NCBI RefSeq assembly: GCF_040409955.1
Contig: NZ_CP123384.1
Coordinates: forward strand, 2,117,501-2,181,500
Source of the DNA: Salipiger sp. H15
GTDB taxonomy: Bacteria; Pseudomonadota; Alphaproteobacteria; Rhodobacterales; Rhodobacteraceae
Direction of reading: 5' to 3'
DNA length: 64,000 nucleotides
The translations under genes and the position numbers were made by a program. This document shows positions 54,838-64,000 of this stretch, in pieces; the first letter of the stretch is position 1, and each line of letters opens with the position of its first letter. The notes beneath the pieces are model-generated. The model had not been told where the DNA came from and did no database searches. It saw only the letters and a program-made list of their open reading frames with translations.

Positions 54838-55989
54838 TCAGCTCTCGTAGGGTTTCGGCGTGACGGCGAGGCCCGGGCGCATGCTCTGCAACCCTTCGAC
54901 GACCACCTGCTCGCCATCCGCGAGACCTTCCATCACCGTCCAGTTGGCATCGCTGCGCACGCCGACGCGGATGTTGCGCCGCTCGACGGTCTTGTCGGCG
55001 CCCACGACCCAGACGAAATAACCCTGCTGGTCGACGCTCACCGCGCGCTGCGGGATCAGCGGCGCCTTGACCGGCTCGATCACCTCGCCGCGGATCGTTA
55101 CGTTCTGGCCCGGCAGCAGCACGCCGTCGGGATTGGGAAAGAGCACCCGGGCGGCGATGGTGCCGGTGCTGGCGGCGCCGGTGTTGTCCCAGTTCTCGAA
55201 GGTGCCCTTCTCGGGGTAGACCTCGCCGCCGGGAAGGATGGCCTGCAGCTCGAGCGGGGGGATCTTGCCGCCGGCCTCCTCGATCTCGAGCCGCTTGGCA
55301 AGGAAGCCGAAGTAGTTCGACTGGTCGACCAGCCCGACCGCGTAGATCGGGTCGAGCGAGACGATGGTGGCGATGAAGGGCGGCTGCGTGGGATCGCCCA
55401 CGGTGAAGAGATCGCCCACCGAGTAGCTGGTGGCCGAGATGCGGCCGCTGAACGGCGCGTAGATCTTGGTGTCGGCGAGGTTTTCCTCGGCCTGCGCGAT
55501 CTGCGCGCTGGCCACGTCGACCTGCGCCTGCGCGACGTCGGACTGGGCCTGCGCGTATTCCACCTCGCGCTTCGAGACGGTGTTGCTCTTGGAAAGCTGG
55601 GTGGCGCGGTCGAGATCGAGATCGGCCTTGATCGCCGAGGCCTCGGCCTGCTTCAGCGCGGCATGGGCCTGCGCGAGGGCGATGCGGTAGTCGGTCTCGT
55701 CCATCTCGACCAGCAGGTCGCCCTCGTTGACCAGCGCGCCGGGCGTGATGTGCATCGCGGTGATCCGCGCCTGCACGGTGGGCCGGATCGACGCGGTGTT
55801 CAGCGCCTCGATGCGGGCGGGATGGGTGAAGGAGGGGCGGATGCTCTGGGTCTGCACGGTCTGGACCAGAACCGTCGGGCCCGCGGCCTCGGCATCGGCC
55901 TGTGCAAGGGCGGGGGATGTGGAGGTCGCGGTGAGAATAAACGCGCACAAGGACACAGCCGAAAACGACTCAAATAGCCTAATGAACAT
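54838..55989 (-). CDS. RND efflux periplasmic adaptor (membrane fusion protein)
   Basis: 383 residues. A signal peptide (about 1-29, ending PALAQ) has no lipobox. The lipoyl half-motif (VQARITAMHITPGALVNEGDLLVEMD) is followed by a coiled-coil hairpin (about 95-165), a second lipoyl half (IYAPFSGRISATSYSVGDLFTVGD), beta-barrel and membrane-proximal domains. Links the RND pump to an outer-membrane factor. ATG 55989; AAGGAC upstream lies inside a small hairpin. First gene of the two-gene pump operon. Confidence 0.95.
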   Translation of the reverse strand: MFIRLFESFSAVSLCAFILTATSTSPALAQADAEAAGPTVLVQTVQTQSIRPSFTHPARIEALNTASIRPTVQARITAMHITPGALVNEGDLLVEMDETDYRIALAQAHAALKQAEASAIKADLDLDRATQLSKSNTVSKREVEYAQAQSDVAQAQVDVASAQIAQAEENLADTKIYAPFSGRISATSYSVGDLFTVGDPTQPPFIATIVSLDPIYAVGLVDQSNYFGFLAKRLEIEEAGGKIPPLELQAILPGGEVYPEKGTFENWDNTGAASTGTIAARVLFPNPDGVLLPGQNVTIRGEVIEPVKAPLIPQRAVSVDQQGYFVWVVGADKTVERRNIRVGVRSDANWTVMEGLADGEQVVVEGLQSMRPGLAVTPKPYES

Positions 55990-55996
55990 ATCAATG

Positions 55997-56010
55997 GTCC
56001 TTCCAAGGAC
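55997..56010 (-). promoter_or_regulatory. Hairpin that may hide the ribosome-binding site of the adaptor gene
   Basis: On the minus strand GTCCTT-GG-AAGGAC precedes the adaptor ATG by 7 bp. The only good Shine-Dalgarno sequence, AAGGA, is the 3' arm of this palindrome. The site may be a translational control element or an operator; the sequence cannot tell which. Confidence 0.4.
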
Positions 56011-56173
56011 GGATCTATGCGCCTGAGTTTACACGAAATGAGGGAAATGGCGACAACTGACACATCCATGTCGCGACCTTTCGCCAATGGCCCGAAATGC
56101 GCGGCTCAAAAGCGAGGCAGACCCCGCGCGCCGGTGGTGGCGAAAGCGGCATCCGCGGGCGTCCTGATTTCTG

Positions 56174-56234
56174 TCATACGAAAACGTTGACTGTTATCAT
56201 ACAAGTCAGCCATAAACGCCGCATAACGTCATAC
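56174..56234 (+). promoter_or_regulatory. Promoter/operator of the uronate cluster with three TCATAC repeats
   Basis: TCATAC occurs at 56174-56179, 56197-56202 and 56229-56234. The middle copy sits in TTATCATACAA (56194-56204), a loose palindrome of the FadR/GntR type, placed between a -35 box TTGACT (56187-56192) and a -10-like CATAAA (56211-56216). This is the expected position for a repressor. No regulator gene lies within the window part of the cluster. Confidence 0.55.
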
Positions 56235-56256
56235 GCATCTACAGGGAGGAGATGAA

Positions 56257-57249
56257 ATGATGACCTACGGCACCAAGGCAAGGATGGCATTGGTCGCGGC
56301 CACAGCGCTGTGCGGCATGCTGGCCGGGGCGGCCCAGGCGGAGACCTGGCGCGCCTGGGCGATTCACCCGGAGGATTATCCCAACGTCGTCGCGCTGCAG
56401 CAGTTCGCCGACGAGGTGACCGCGAAGACCGAGGGCCGCATCGAGCCCACCGTCTACGCCAACGGCGTGCTCGGCGCGCAGCCCGACGCGATCGAACAGG
56501 TCCGCGCGGGCGCCATCGCGGTGGGCAACTTCAACATGGGCCCGATGGGCGAGATCGTTCCGGCGACCAACGTGCTGTCGCTGCCCTTCGTGTTCCGCGA
56601 CGTCGATCACATGCACAAGGTGATGGACGGCGAGATCGGCAAGCGCTTCTCGGACGCGCTCTCCGGCGAGGGGCTCGTCGCCCTGTCGTGGATGGATAGC
56701 GGCTCGCGCTCCTTCTACAACACCAAGCACGCGATCCAGACGCCCGCCGACATGGAAGGCCTGAAGTTCCGCGTGATGAACAACGACCTCTACGTGCAGA
56801 TGGTCGACCAGCTCGGCGGCAACGCCACGCCCATGGCCTATGGCGAGGTCTACCAGTCGCTGAAGACCGGCGTGATCGACGGGGCCGAGAACAACTACCC
56901 GTCCTTCGAGAGCTCGAACCACTACGAGGTGGCGAAGTTCTACTCGATCACCAACCACCTGATCATCCCCGAGTGCATCTGCGTCTCGACCAAGGTCTGG
57001 GACAAGGTCTCGGACGAGGACAAGGCCGTGGTCACCGCGGCGGCGGTCTCGGCGGCGGAACTGCAGCGCAAGCTCTGGGCCGAGCGCGAGGAAGTGTCGA
57101 AGCAGAAGGTGATCGACAGCGGCGTGGCGGTGAACGAGGTCACCGATGCCGAGGCGTTCCAGACCGCGATGGAGCCGGTCTACGCCAAGTTCATCGAGAC
57201 CAACCCCGACCTGGAAAGCCTGATCCGCGACATCCAGTCGGTCGAGTGA
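56257..57249 (+). CDS. dctP: TRAP transporter substrate-binding protein DctP
   Basis: 330 residues. Signal peptide of about 28 residues ending GAAQA. DctP-family features: IHPEDYPNVVALQQFADEV at the mature start, LSLPFVFRDVDHMHKVMDGEIG, the substrate-carboxylate Arg in MEGLKFRVMNNDLYVQMV, and GVIDGAENNYPSFE. Captures an organic acid in the periplasm for DctQM. The neighbouring enzymes suggest a hexuronate (galacturonate or glucuronate) or aldarate. ATG 57 codons... the first ATG at 56257 follows GGGAGGAG closely. A strong hairpin follows the gene. Confidence 0.94.
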   Translation: MMTYGTKARMALVAATALCGMLAGAAQAETWRAWAIHPEDYPNVVALQQFADEVTAKTEGRIEPTVYANGVLGAQPDAIEQVRAGAIAVGNFNMGPMGEIVPATNVLSLPFVFRDVDHMHKVMDGEIGKRFSDALSGEGLVALSWMDSGSRSFYNTKHAIQTPADMEGLKFRVMNNDLYVQMVDQLGGNATPMAYGEVYQSLKTGVIDGAENNYPSFESSNHYEVAKFYSITNHLIIPECICVSTKVWDKVSDEDKAVVTAAAVSAAELQRKLWAEREEVSKQKVIDSGVAVNEVTDAEAFQTAMEPVYAKFIETNPDLESLIRDIQSVE

Positions 57250-57259
57250 GCTGACCTGA

Positions 57260-57283
57260 GGCGTGTCCCCGCGGGGACACGCC
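57260..57283 (+). terminator. Intercistronic hairpin after dctP
   Basis: Perfect 11-bp stem GGCGTGTCCCC (57260-57270) with GGGGACACGCC (57273-57283), 2-nt loop in the ideal form, then CTTT. It lies between the dctP stop and dctQ start and should limit read-through to the membrane subunits. Confidence 0.7.
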
Positions 57284-57299
57284 CTTTCCGGGGACCATC

Positions 57300-57803
57300 A
57301 TGGCACAGAACCACGCGGCCGGGGCAGGGGCCGTCTTTCGCCTGCTCGATCTCTTCGCGCGGATCTGCGTGACCGTGGCCGGGACCGGCCTCGTCTTCCT
57401 GATCGTCATCTTCGGCTGGCTGGTCTGGGGACGCTACATCATGAACGACACCCCCACCTGGGTCGAGCAGCTGGCGCTGCTCCTCGTGGTCTGGATCACC
57501 TTCCTCGGCGGGGCCGCGGGGGTCTGGAGCCGCACCCACCTGTCGGTGGACTTCCTGCGCGACGCCTTCCCGGGCCCGGTCGCGCTCGCGCTGAAGTGGC
57601 TGGCCCTTGTCGGCGTGCTGGTCTTCGCGCTCTGCCTCGGCTGGCAGGGATACATCCTTGCCGAGAACACCTGGGCCCGCACCGTGCCGATGCTCGGCAT
57701 CTCCGAGGGCATGCGTGCCGTGCCAATGGCCATCTGCGGCGCGCTGAGCGCGCTTTTCACCCTCTATCAAATGGCCGAGCTGGCAAAGGGTCGCGGGTAC
57801 TGA
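57300..57803 (+). CDS. dctQ: TRAP transporter small membrane subunit DctQ
   Basis: 167 residues with four membrane helices (about 22-43, 58-76, 98-117, 137-157). The family motif WVEQLALLLVVWITFLGGA follows helix 1, with SRTHLSVDFLRD after helix 2. Small subunit that pairs with DctM. ATG 57300; 1 bp gap to dctM. Confidence 0.92.
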   Translation: MAQNHAAGAGAVFRLLDLFARICVTVAGTGLVFLIVIFGWLVWGRYIMNDTPTWVEQLALLLVVWITFLGGAAGVWSRTHLSVDFLRDAFPGPVALALKWLALVGVLVFALCLGWQGYILAENTWARTVPMLGISEGMRAVPMAICGALSALFTLYQMAELAKGRGY

Positions 57804-57804
57804 C

Positions 57805-59082
57805 ATGGGACTGACACTTCTCTTCGGCCTCTTCTTCCTCGGCCTCGTCTGCGGCATGCCGGTGGCCTTCGCGCTCGGCCTCGCGGCGGTGGGCGGCTTC
57901 GTCTACGAGGGGCTGCCGCTCTTCATCGCCTTCCAGCGCGTGCTCTCGGGCATCTCGGTCTTCTCGCTGCTGGCCATCCCCTTCTTCATCTTCGCGGGCG
58001 AGCTGATGATGCACGGCGGCATCGCCGGGCGGCTGGTGCGGCTGGCCTCCTCGGCGGTCGGCTCGATGAAGGGCGGGCTCGGCGTGGTCAACGTCGCCTC
58101 CTCGATGCTCTTCGGCGGCATCTCGGGCTCGGCGGTGGCGGACACCTCGGCGCTCGGCTCGATCCTCATCCCGGTGATGAAGGAAAAGGGCTATGACCCC
58201 GACTACGCGGTGAACGTCACGGTGACCTCCTCGGTCGCGGGCGTGGTGATCCCGCCCTCGCACAACATGATCCTCTTTGCCGTGGCGGCGGGGGGCGTGT
58301 CGGTGTCGAAGCTGTTCATCGCGGGCGTGATCCCCGGGATCCTGATGTGCCTCTGCCTCGGCATCGTGGCCTATCTCGTGGCCGTGCGCCGCGGCTACCC
58401 GGCCGAGACTTTCCCCGGCTGGAAGGCGCTCGGCACCTCCTTCGTCGTCGCCCTGCCGGGGCTGATGACCGCGATCATCGTCGTCGGCGGCGTGCTCTCG
58501 GGGGTGATGACGGTGACCGAGTCCGGCGCCTTCGGGGCGATCTGGGCGATCCTTGTCACCACCTTCGTCTACCGGGAGTTGAGCTGGGCGGGCTTCAAGA
58601 CCGCCGTCGTCAGCTCGGTGCGCACCACGGCGCTGGTGATGCTGCTGGTGGCGACGGCCTCGGCCTTCTCCTACCTGCTGACCCTCTACCGGGTGCCCGA
58701 GCTGCTGGCGCACGCGGTGACCGGCATCTCCGACAACCCCTTCGTGATCCTGCTGCTGCTCAACCTCATCCTGCTCGTGCTCGGCATGATCATGGACATG
58801 GCGGCGCTGATCCTGATCTGCACCCCGATCTTCCTGCCCGTCGCGGTGGGGCTCGGCATGGACCCGGTGCAGTTCGGCGTGATCATGATGATGAACCTCG
58901 GCCTCGGCCTCTGCACCCCGCCGGTGGGCGCCTGCCTCTTCGTCGGCTGCGTCGTCGGCGGCGTGCGGATCGAACACGCCGTCAGGACGATCCTGCCCTT
59001 CTACGCGGCGATCTTCGTGGCGCTGATGCTGGTGACCTACGTACCGGCCTTCTCGCTGTTCCTGCCCGGCCTCATGGAGTGA
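57805..59082 (+). CDS. dctM: TRAP transporter large membrane subunit DctM
   Basis: 425 residues, about 12 membrane helices. Family blocks: SVFSLLAIPFFIFAGELMMHGGIAGRLVRLA, NVASSMLFGGISGSAVADTSALGSILIPVMKEKGYD (scoop-motif region), SVAGVVIPPSHNMILFA, and MIMNLGLGLCTPPVGACLFVGC-type C-terminal block. Sodium-coupled import channel. ATG 57805; followed after 5 bp by udh, so transporter and enzymes form one operon. Confidence 0.96.
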   Translation: MGLTLLFGLFFLGLVCGMPVAFALGLAAVGGFVYEGLPLFIAFQRVLSGISVFSLLAIPFFIFAGELMMHGGIAGRLVRLASSAVGSMKGGLGVVNVASSMLFGGISGSAVADTSALGSILIPVMKEKGYDPDYAVNVTVTSSVAGVVIPPSHNMILFAVAAGGVSVSKLFIAGVIPGILMCLCLGIVAYLVAVRRGYPAETFPGWKALGTSFVVALPGLMTAIIVVGGVLSGVMTVTESGAFGAIWAILVTTFVYRELSWAGFKTAVVSSVRTTALVMLLVATASAFSYLLTLYRVPELLAHAVTGISDNPFVILLLLNLILLVLGMIMDMAALILICTPIFLPVAVGLGMDPVQFGVIMMMNLGLGLCTPPVGACLFVGCVVGGVRIEHAVRTILPFYAAIFVALMLVTYVPAFSLFLPGLME

Positions 59083-59087
59083 AGAAC

Positions 59088-60858
<1,771 letters not shown>

Positions 60859-60873
60859 GGCAAGGAAAGACCC

Positions 60874-62007
60874 ATGAAGATCACCGACATCCGCACGCAC
60901 CTTCTGGAACACAGGCTCGAGACCGCCTTCGAAAGCGCCTCGATGCGCTTCGACAAGCGGGTGCATCTGCTGGTCGAGGTGATCTGCGACGACGGCACCA
61001 CGGGCTGGGGCGAATGCCTCGGCCCGGCGGGCCCGAACCGCGCCATGGTCGAGGCCTACAAGCCCTGGCTGCTGGGCAAGGACCCGCTCGAGACCGAGAA
61101 GCACTGGGCGGTGCTCTACAACGCGCTGCGCGACCAGGGGCAGCGGGGGATCTCGGTCTGTGCGCTTTCGGGCATCGACATCGCGCTCTGGGACATCAAG
61201 GGCAAGCATTTCGGCGTGCCGGTCTCCACGCTGCTCGGCGGGCGCTTCCGCGAGAAGGTGCGCTGCTACGCCACCGGCTCGTTCAAGCGCGACGGGGTGG
61301 ACCGGGTCTCGGACAATGCCGAGGAGATGGGTGGCCACGCGGCGGCCGGTTTCCACGCGGTGAAGATCAAGATCGGCTTCGATCCGGCCGAGGACCTGCG
61401 GGTCATCGCGGCGGTGCGCGAGGCGATCGGGCCCGACACGCGGCTGATGATCGACGGCAACCACGGCTATGACGTGATCGAGGCGGTGCGGGTCGGCAAC
61501 GCCGCCGCCGAATACGGCATCGACTGGTTCGAGGAGCCGGTGATCCCCGAGCAGCTGGATGCCTATGCCGAGGTGCGCGCGCGCCAGCCGATCCCGGTGG
61601 CGGGAGGCGAAACCTGGCACACGCGCTGGGGCTTTGCCGAGCCGATGCGCCGCCGGGTGATCGACATCGCCCAGCCCGACCTCTGCGGGGTGGGGGGCTT
61701 CACCGAGGCGAAACGCGTGGCCGACATGGCGACCCTGCACGGGGTGCGCGTGGTGCCGCACGTCTGGGGCACGGCGGTGCAGATCGCCGCGGCGCTGCAG
61801 TTCATGGCGGCGATGGTGCCCGACCCGGTGCGCAACAACCCGATCGAGCCGATCATGGAGTTCGACCGCACCCACAACCCGTTCCGGCAGGCGGTGGTGA
61901 CGAAACCCGTCGAGCACGAGAACGGCTGGGTCAGTATTCCGGGCGGCCCCGGCCTCGGGATCGAGATCGACCGGGATGCGCTGAAGGAATTCGCGCCCAA
62001 GGGATGA
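60874..62007 (+). CDS. gci: D-galactarolactone cycloisomerase (enolase superfamily)
   Basis: 377 residues, mandelate racemase/muconate-lactonising type. KIK motif Lys164/Lys166, Mg ligands Asp194, Glu220 and Glu246, and NALRDQGQRG and GGETWH segments close to Agrobacterium Gci as I remember it. Ring-opens galactaro-1,4-lactone (and glucaro-lactone) to 5-keto-4-deoxyglucarate, the KdgD substrate. ATG 60874 with AAGGAAAG upstream, 15 bp after kdgD. Confidence 0.93.
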   Translation: MKITDIRTHLLEHRLETAFESASMRFDKRVHLLVEVICDDGTTGWGECLGPAGPNRAMVEAYKPWLLGKDPLETEKHWAVLYNALRDQGQRGISVCALSGIDIALWDIKGKHFGVPVSTLLGGRFREKVRCYATGSFKRDGVDRVSDNAEEMGGHAAAGFHAVKIKIGFDPAEDLRVIAAVREAIGPDTRLMIDGNHGYDVIEAVRVGNAAAEYGIDWFEEPVIPEQLDAYAEVRARQPIPVAGGETWHTRWGFAEPMRRRVIDIAQPDLCGVGGFTEAKRVADMATLHGVRVVPHVWGTAVQIAAALQFMAAMVPDPVRNNPIEPIMEFDRTHNPFRQAVVTKPVEHENGWVSIPGGPGLGIEIDRDALKEFAPKG

Positions 62008-62103
62008 CGCGAGGAGCCGGGCGCGCGCCTGCCCGGCGGCCTTCGGCCATTGCTCCGGGCGGATCAGCGCATCGGCGATGCCACACATTTTGAAGAGGTT
62101 TCC

Positions 62104-62967
62104 ATGATCGACCGCAAGCTCACCGGCGCCAAGCCGAAGACCCGGATGCCGAAGGGCGCCTGCGACACGCAGATGCACATGTACCTGCCGGGCTACGCCT
62201 GGCGCGCGGATGGCAAGGGCGTGCCCGCCGAGCCGCTGCCGACGCCCGAGATGTACCGCAAGGCAATGGACTGGCTCGGGCTCGACCGGGTGGTGATCAC
62301 CCAGGGCAACGGCCACCACATGGACAATTCGAGCCTGCTCGCCTGCGTCGCCGAGATGGGCGACTGCGCGCGCGGCGTCGCGGTGATCACCGGCGAGACC
62401 CCGGATGCCGAGATGGCGCGGCTCGCCGAGGGCGGCATCGTCGGCGCGCGGATCATGGACCTGCCCGGCGGGGCGGTGGGGCTTTCGCAGCTCGAGGAGG
62501 TGGACGCGCGCGCCCATGCGGCGGGCTGGATGATGGCGGTGCAGTTCGACGGCACCGCGCTGCCCGAGCTCGAGCCGCGCCTTGCGGCGCTGAAATCGCG
62601 CTGGGTGCTCGACCACCACGGCAAGATCTTCGGCGGCGTCACCCCGGAGCATGTCGCGGTGATCAAGCGCCTCATCGACGAAGGCAACTGCTGGTACAAG
62701 TTCGCCGGCTGCTACGAGGCCACCACGACCTCCGGCCCCGACTATCCCGACATCGCCGCGCTCAGCCGCGAGATCGGCGCCCACGCGCCCGGGCGCATCG
62801 TCTGGGGCACCAACTGGCCGCACAATGCCGCCAGCACCACCGAGGACTACCCCGACGACGCGCATCTGCTGGATCTCGCCATGGGCTGGCTGCCGGACGA
62901 GGCGGCGCAGCGGCAGGTGCTGGTGGAAAATCCGCAGGAGCTCTATGGTTTTCCGCAGGTAAGCTAG
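62104..62967 (+). CDS. gli: Galactaro-delta-lactone isomerase-like amidohydrolase
   Basis: 287 residues from ATG 62104 (GAAGAGG upstream). Amidohydrolase superfamily, PDC-lactonase-like group: CDTQMHMYLPGY near the start replaces the usual metal-binding HxH, VLDHHGKIFGG near 175-185, and NWPHN near 240-244 with the last acidic or His ligand region. This matches the Agrobacterium GLI group, which converts galactaro-1,5-lactone from Udh to the 1,4-lactone used by Gci. A simple aldarate lactonase is the alternative. It lies 10 bp before the SGNH gene. Confidence 0.8.
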   Translation: MIDRKLTGAKPKTRMPKGACDTQMHMYLPGYAWRADGKGVPAEPLPTPEMYRKAMDWLGLDRVVITQGNGHHMDNSSLLACVAEMGDCARGVAVITGETPDAEMARLAEGGIVGARIMDLPGGAVGLSQLEEVDARAHAAGWMMAVQFDGTALPELEPRLAALKSRWVLDHHGKIFGGVTPEHVAVIKRLIDEGNCWYKFAGCYEATTTSGPDYPDIAALSREIGAHAPGRIVWGTNWPHNAASTTEDYPDDAHLLDLAMGWLPDEAAQRQVLVENPQELYGFPQVS

Positions 62968-62976
62968 GGAGACAGC

Positions 62977-63609
62977 ATGGCCCGGATACTCTGCTACGGC
63001 GACAGCCTGACCTGGGGCCATGACCAGGACAACGGCGCGCTGCGCCACGCGATCCCCGACCTCTGGCCCTCGGTGCTGGCCGGGGCGCTGCCCGGGGCCA
63101 CGGTGCTCGCCGACGGGGTCGGCGGGCGCACCACCTCCTTCGACGACCACACCGCGCCCTGCGACCGCAACGCGGTGCGCACGCTGCCGGTGGCGCTCTC
63201 GGCGCACATGCCGCTCGACGCCGTGGTGATCATGCTGGGGACCAATGACCTCAAGCCGAAGTTCGGCGGGGTGGCGCTCAGCGCGCAGCAGGGGATGCGG
63301 CGGCTCATCCAGCTGGTGCGGGGCTTTCCCTACAACCCCGCGAGCGCGGTGCCGAAGGTGCTGATCGTCGCGCCGCCGCTCTGCATCGCGCCCGCGCAGG
63401 GCGCGCTCGACAGCCCGATCCGTGCCGAGCAGTCGGCGCTCTTCGCGCCGCTCTACGCGGCGCTCGCCGAGGAGATGGGGGTGGCCTTCTTCGATGCCGG
63501 GACCGTGGCGCAGGCCTCGCCGGTCGATGGCATCCACCTCGACGCGGCGCACACCCGGGCCATCGGCGCGGCACTGGCGGGGCCGGTGCGCGCGCTTCTG
63601 GGGCTCTGA
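62977..63609 (+). CDS. SGNH/GDSL-family hydrolase
   Basis: 210 residues, cytoplasmic. Block I YGDSLTWG (Ser10), block II Gly in DGVGGRTT, block III Asn in MLGTNDLK, block V DGIHLD (Asp184, His187). Arylesterase-like subgroup. In a sugar-acid cluster it could deacetylate acetylated uronates or hydrolyse a lactone; substrate unknown. ATG 62977 with AGGGAGA upstream, 10 bp after the lactone isomerase gene; last gene of the plus-strand operon. Confidence 0.88.
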   Translation: MARILCYGDSLTWGHDQDNGALRHAIPDLWPSVLAGALPGATVLADGVGGRTTSFDDHTAPCDRNAVRTLPVALSAHMPLDAVVIMLGTNDLKPKFGGVALSAQQGMRRLIQLVRGFPYNPASAVPKVLIVAPPLCIAPAQGALDSPIRAEQSALFAPLYAALAEEMGVAFFDAGTVAQASPVDGIHLDAAHTRAIGAALAGPVRALLGL

Positions 63610-63625
63610 CGGATCAGGCCCGGAA

Positions 63626-64000
63626 TCAGGCGGGCGTGCGGGCGGAGAGCCGCTGCGCCGCCGCCATCATCAGCGGGCCGACCCCCTTGGCATCATCCTC
63701 GACGATGTCCTCGCTGAGGTAATACTCGCGCGAGCCGTCGCGCATCTTGCCGTCGAAGCCGCCAAGCCCCGCGACGTGGCAGATGCGGGTGAAGCGGGTG
63801 ACGCCGCCCTCGGTCTCGAGCCGCGTCTCGACCAGCGCATCATAAGCGCGCTGCCCGGGTTCGAACCACTCGCCAAGGCCGAGCTCGGTGCCGCGCATCA
63901 GCGCGTAGGCGAACATCGCCGACGCCGAGCTTTCCTCGTAATTGCCCACCAGATCCGGCGCGTCGAGCACCTGCGGCCAGAGGCCCGACGCCGCCTGCTG
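63626..64000 (-). CDS. Glycoside hydrolase GH88/GH105-like, C-terminal part (partial)
   Basis: The frame is open to the right window edge, so only the C-terminal 124 residues are present. SGLWPQVLDAPDLVGNYEESSASAMFAYALMRG resembles the conserved Q-V-x-D-x-P-x-x-x-N-Y-x-E-x-S-x-S-A-M block of unsaturated rhamnogalacturonyl/glucuronyl hydrolases, with later GGFDGKMRDGSREYYLSEDIVEDDAKGVGPLMMA also typical. These enzymes release unsaturated uronic acid from pectin or other polyuronide fragments, which fits the convergent uronate cluster. The stop is 16 bp from the SGNH gene stop. Confidence 0.8.
   Translation of the reverse strand, partial: QQAASGLWPQVLDAPDLVGNYEESSASAMFAYALMRGTELGLGEWFEPGQRAYDALVETRLETEGGVTRFTRICHVAGLGGFDGKMRDGSREYYLSEDIVEDDAKGVGPLMMAAAQRLSARTPA

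Overview
The window is high-GC (roughly 68-70% by eye) alphaproteobacterial DNA. Red-type form IC RubisCO with CbbX, a CbbR-controlled cbb operon, Cuckoo/CcsR-like small RNAs with CUCCUCCC loops, and TctABC and TRAP transporters point to a Rhodobacterales member (Roseobacter group; a Salipiger-like organism is my guess). mrcA and minCDE suggest chromosome. No tRNA, rRNA, insertion sequence, phage gene or CRISPR array was seen.

Layout. 1-400: two small-RNA hairpins on the minus strand. 0.4-11.97 kb: minus-strand Calvin-Benson operon (fbp-prkB-tkt-gap-cbbA-cbbL-cbbS-cbbX-rpe-thioredoxin-like) with divergent cbbR. 12.0-14.1 kb: a lone TonB-dependent siderophore receptor. 14.3-20.2 kb: a three-gene minus-strand operon coding for a thiamine-diphosphate enzyme, a 940-residue fusion of a catalase-related haem domain with a cyclooxygenase/alpha-dioxygenase-like haem domain, and a nitroreductase-like protein. 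20.5-23.1 kb: mrcA. 23.4-29.4 kb: a peptide ABC transporter with a divergent double ATPase. 29.6-31.5 kb: minCDE. 31.8-38.8 kb: an Hsp70-like protein, an acyl-amino-acid/amino-acid oxidation group, and a DUF2239-alpha/beta hydrolase pair. 38.9-45.5 kb: a TctDE-type two-component system with its own binding protein, divergent from tctCBA. 46.0-47.3 kb: a PadR-type regulator and a siderophore-interacting ferric reductase. 47.5-51.6 kb: an arsenic operon (arsR-arsC fusion, gapdh, arsJ, acr3). 51.7-56.0 kb: an RND efflux pump. 56.3-64.0 kb: a uronate/galactarate catabolic cluster (TRAP transporter, udh, kdgD, gci, lactone isomerase, SGNH hydrolase) facing a partial GH88/GH105-type glycosidase.

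How the parts work together. The cbb operon supplies CO2 fixation under CbbR. The uronate cluster would import a hexuronate or aldarate, oxidise it (Udh), isomerise and open the lactone (GLI, Gci) and dehydrate the product to 2-oxoglutarate semialdehyde (KdgD). The arsenic operon combines arsenate reduction, arsenite extrusion (Acr3) and the GAPDH/ArsJ arseno-phosphoglycerate route. Iron handling is split between the TonB receptor and the PadR/reductase pair.

The best candidate for something undescribed is the 14.3-20.2 kb operon. It joins, in one polypeptide, a lipid-dioxygenase-like domain and a catalase-related domain of the kind that processes fatty-acid hydroperoxides, and couples it to a ThDP enzyme. 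The other main observations are paired Cuckoo-like sRNAs without the usual DUF1127 neighbour, a three-copy structured intergenic repeat, tandem operators in front of DUF2239 and tctC, an arsR-arsC fusion that keeps an internal ribosome-binding site, and strong intercistronic hairpins after each of three unrelated binding-protein genes.
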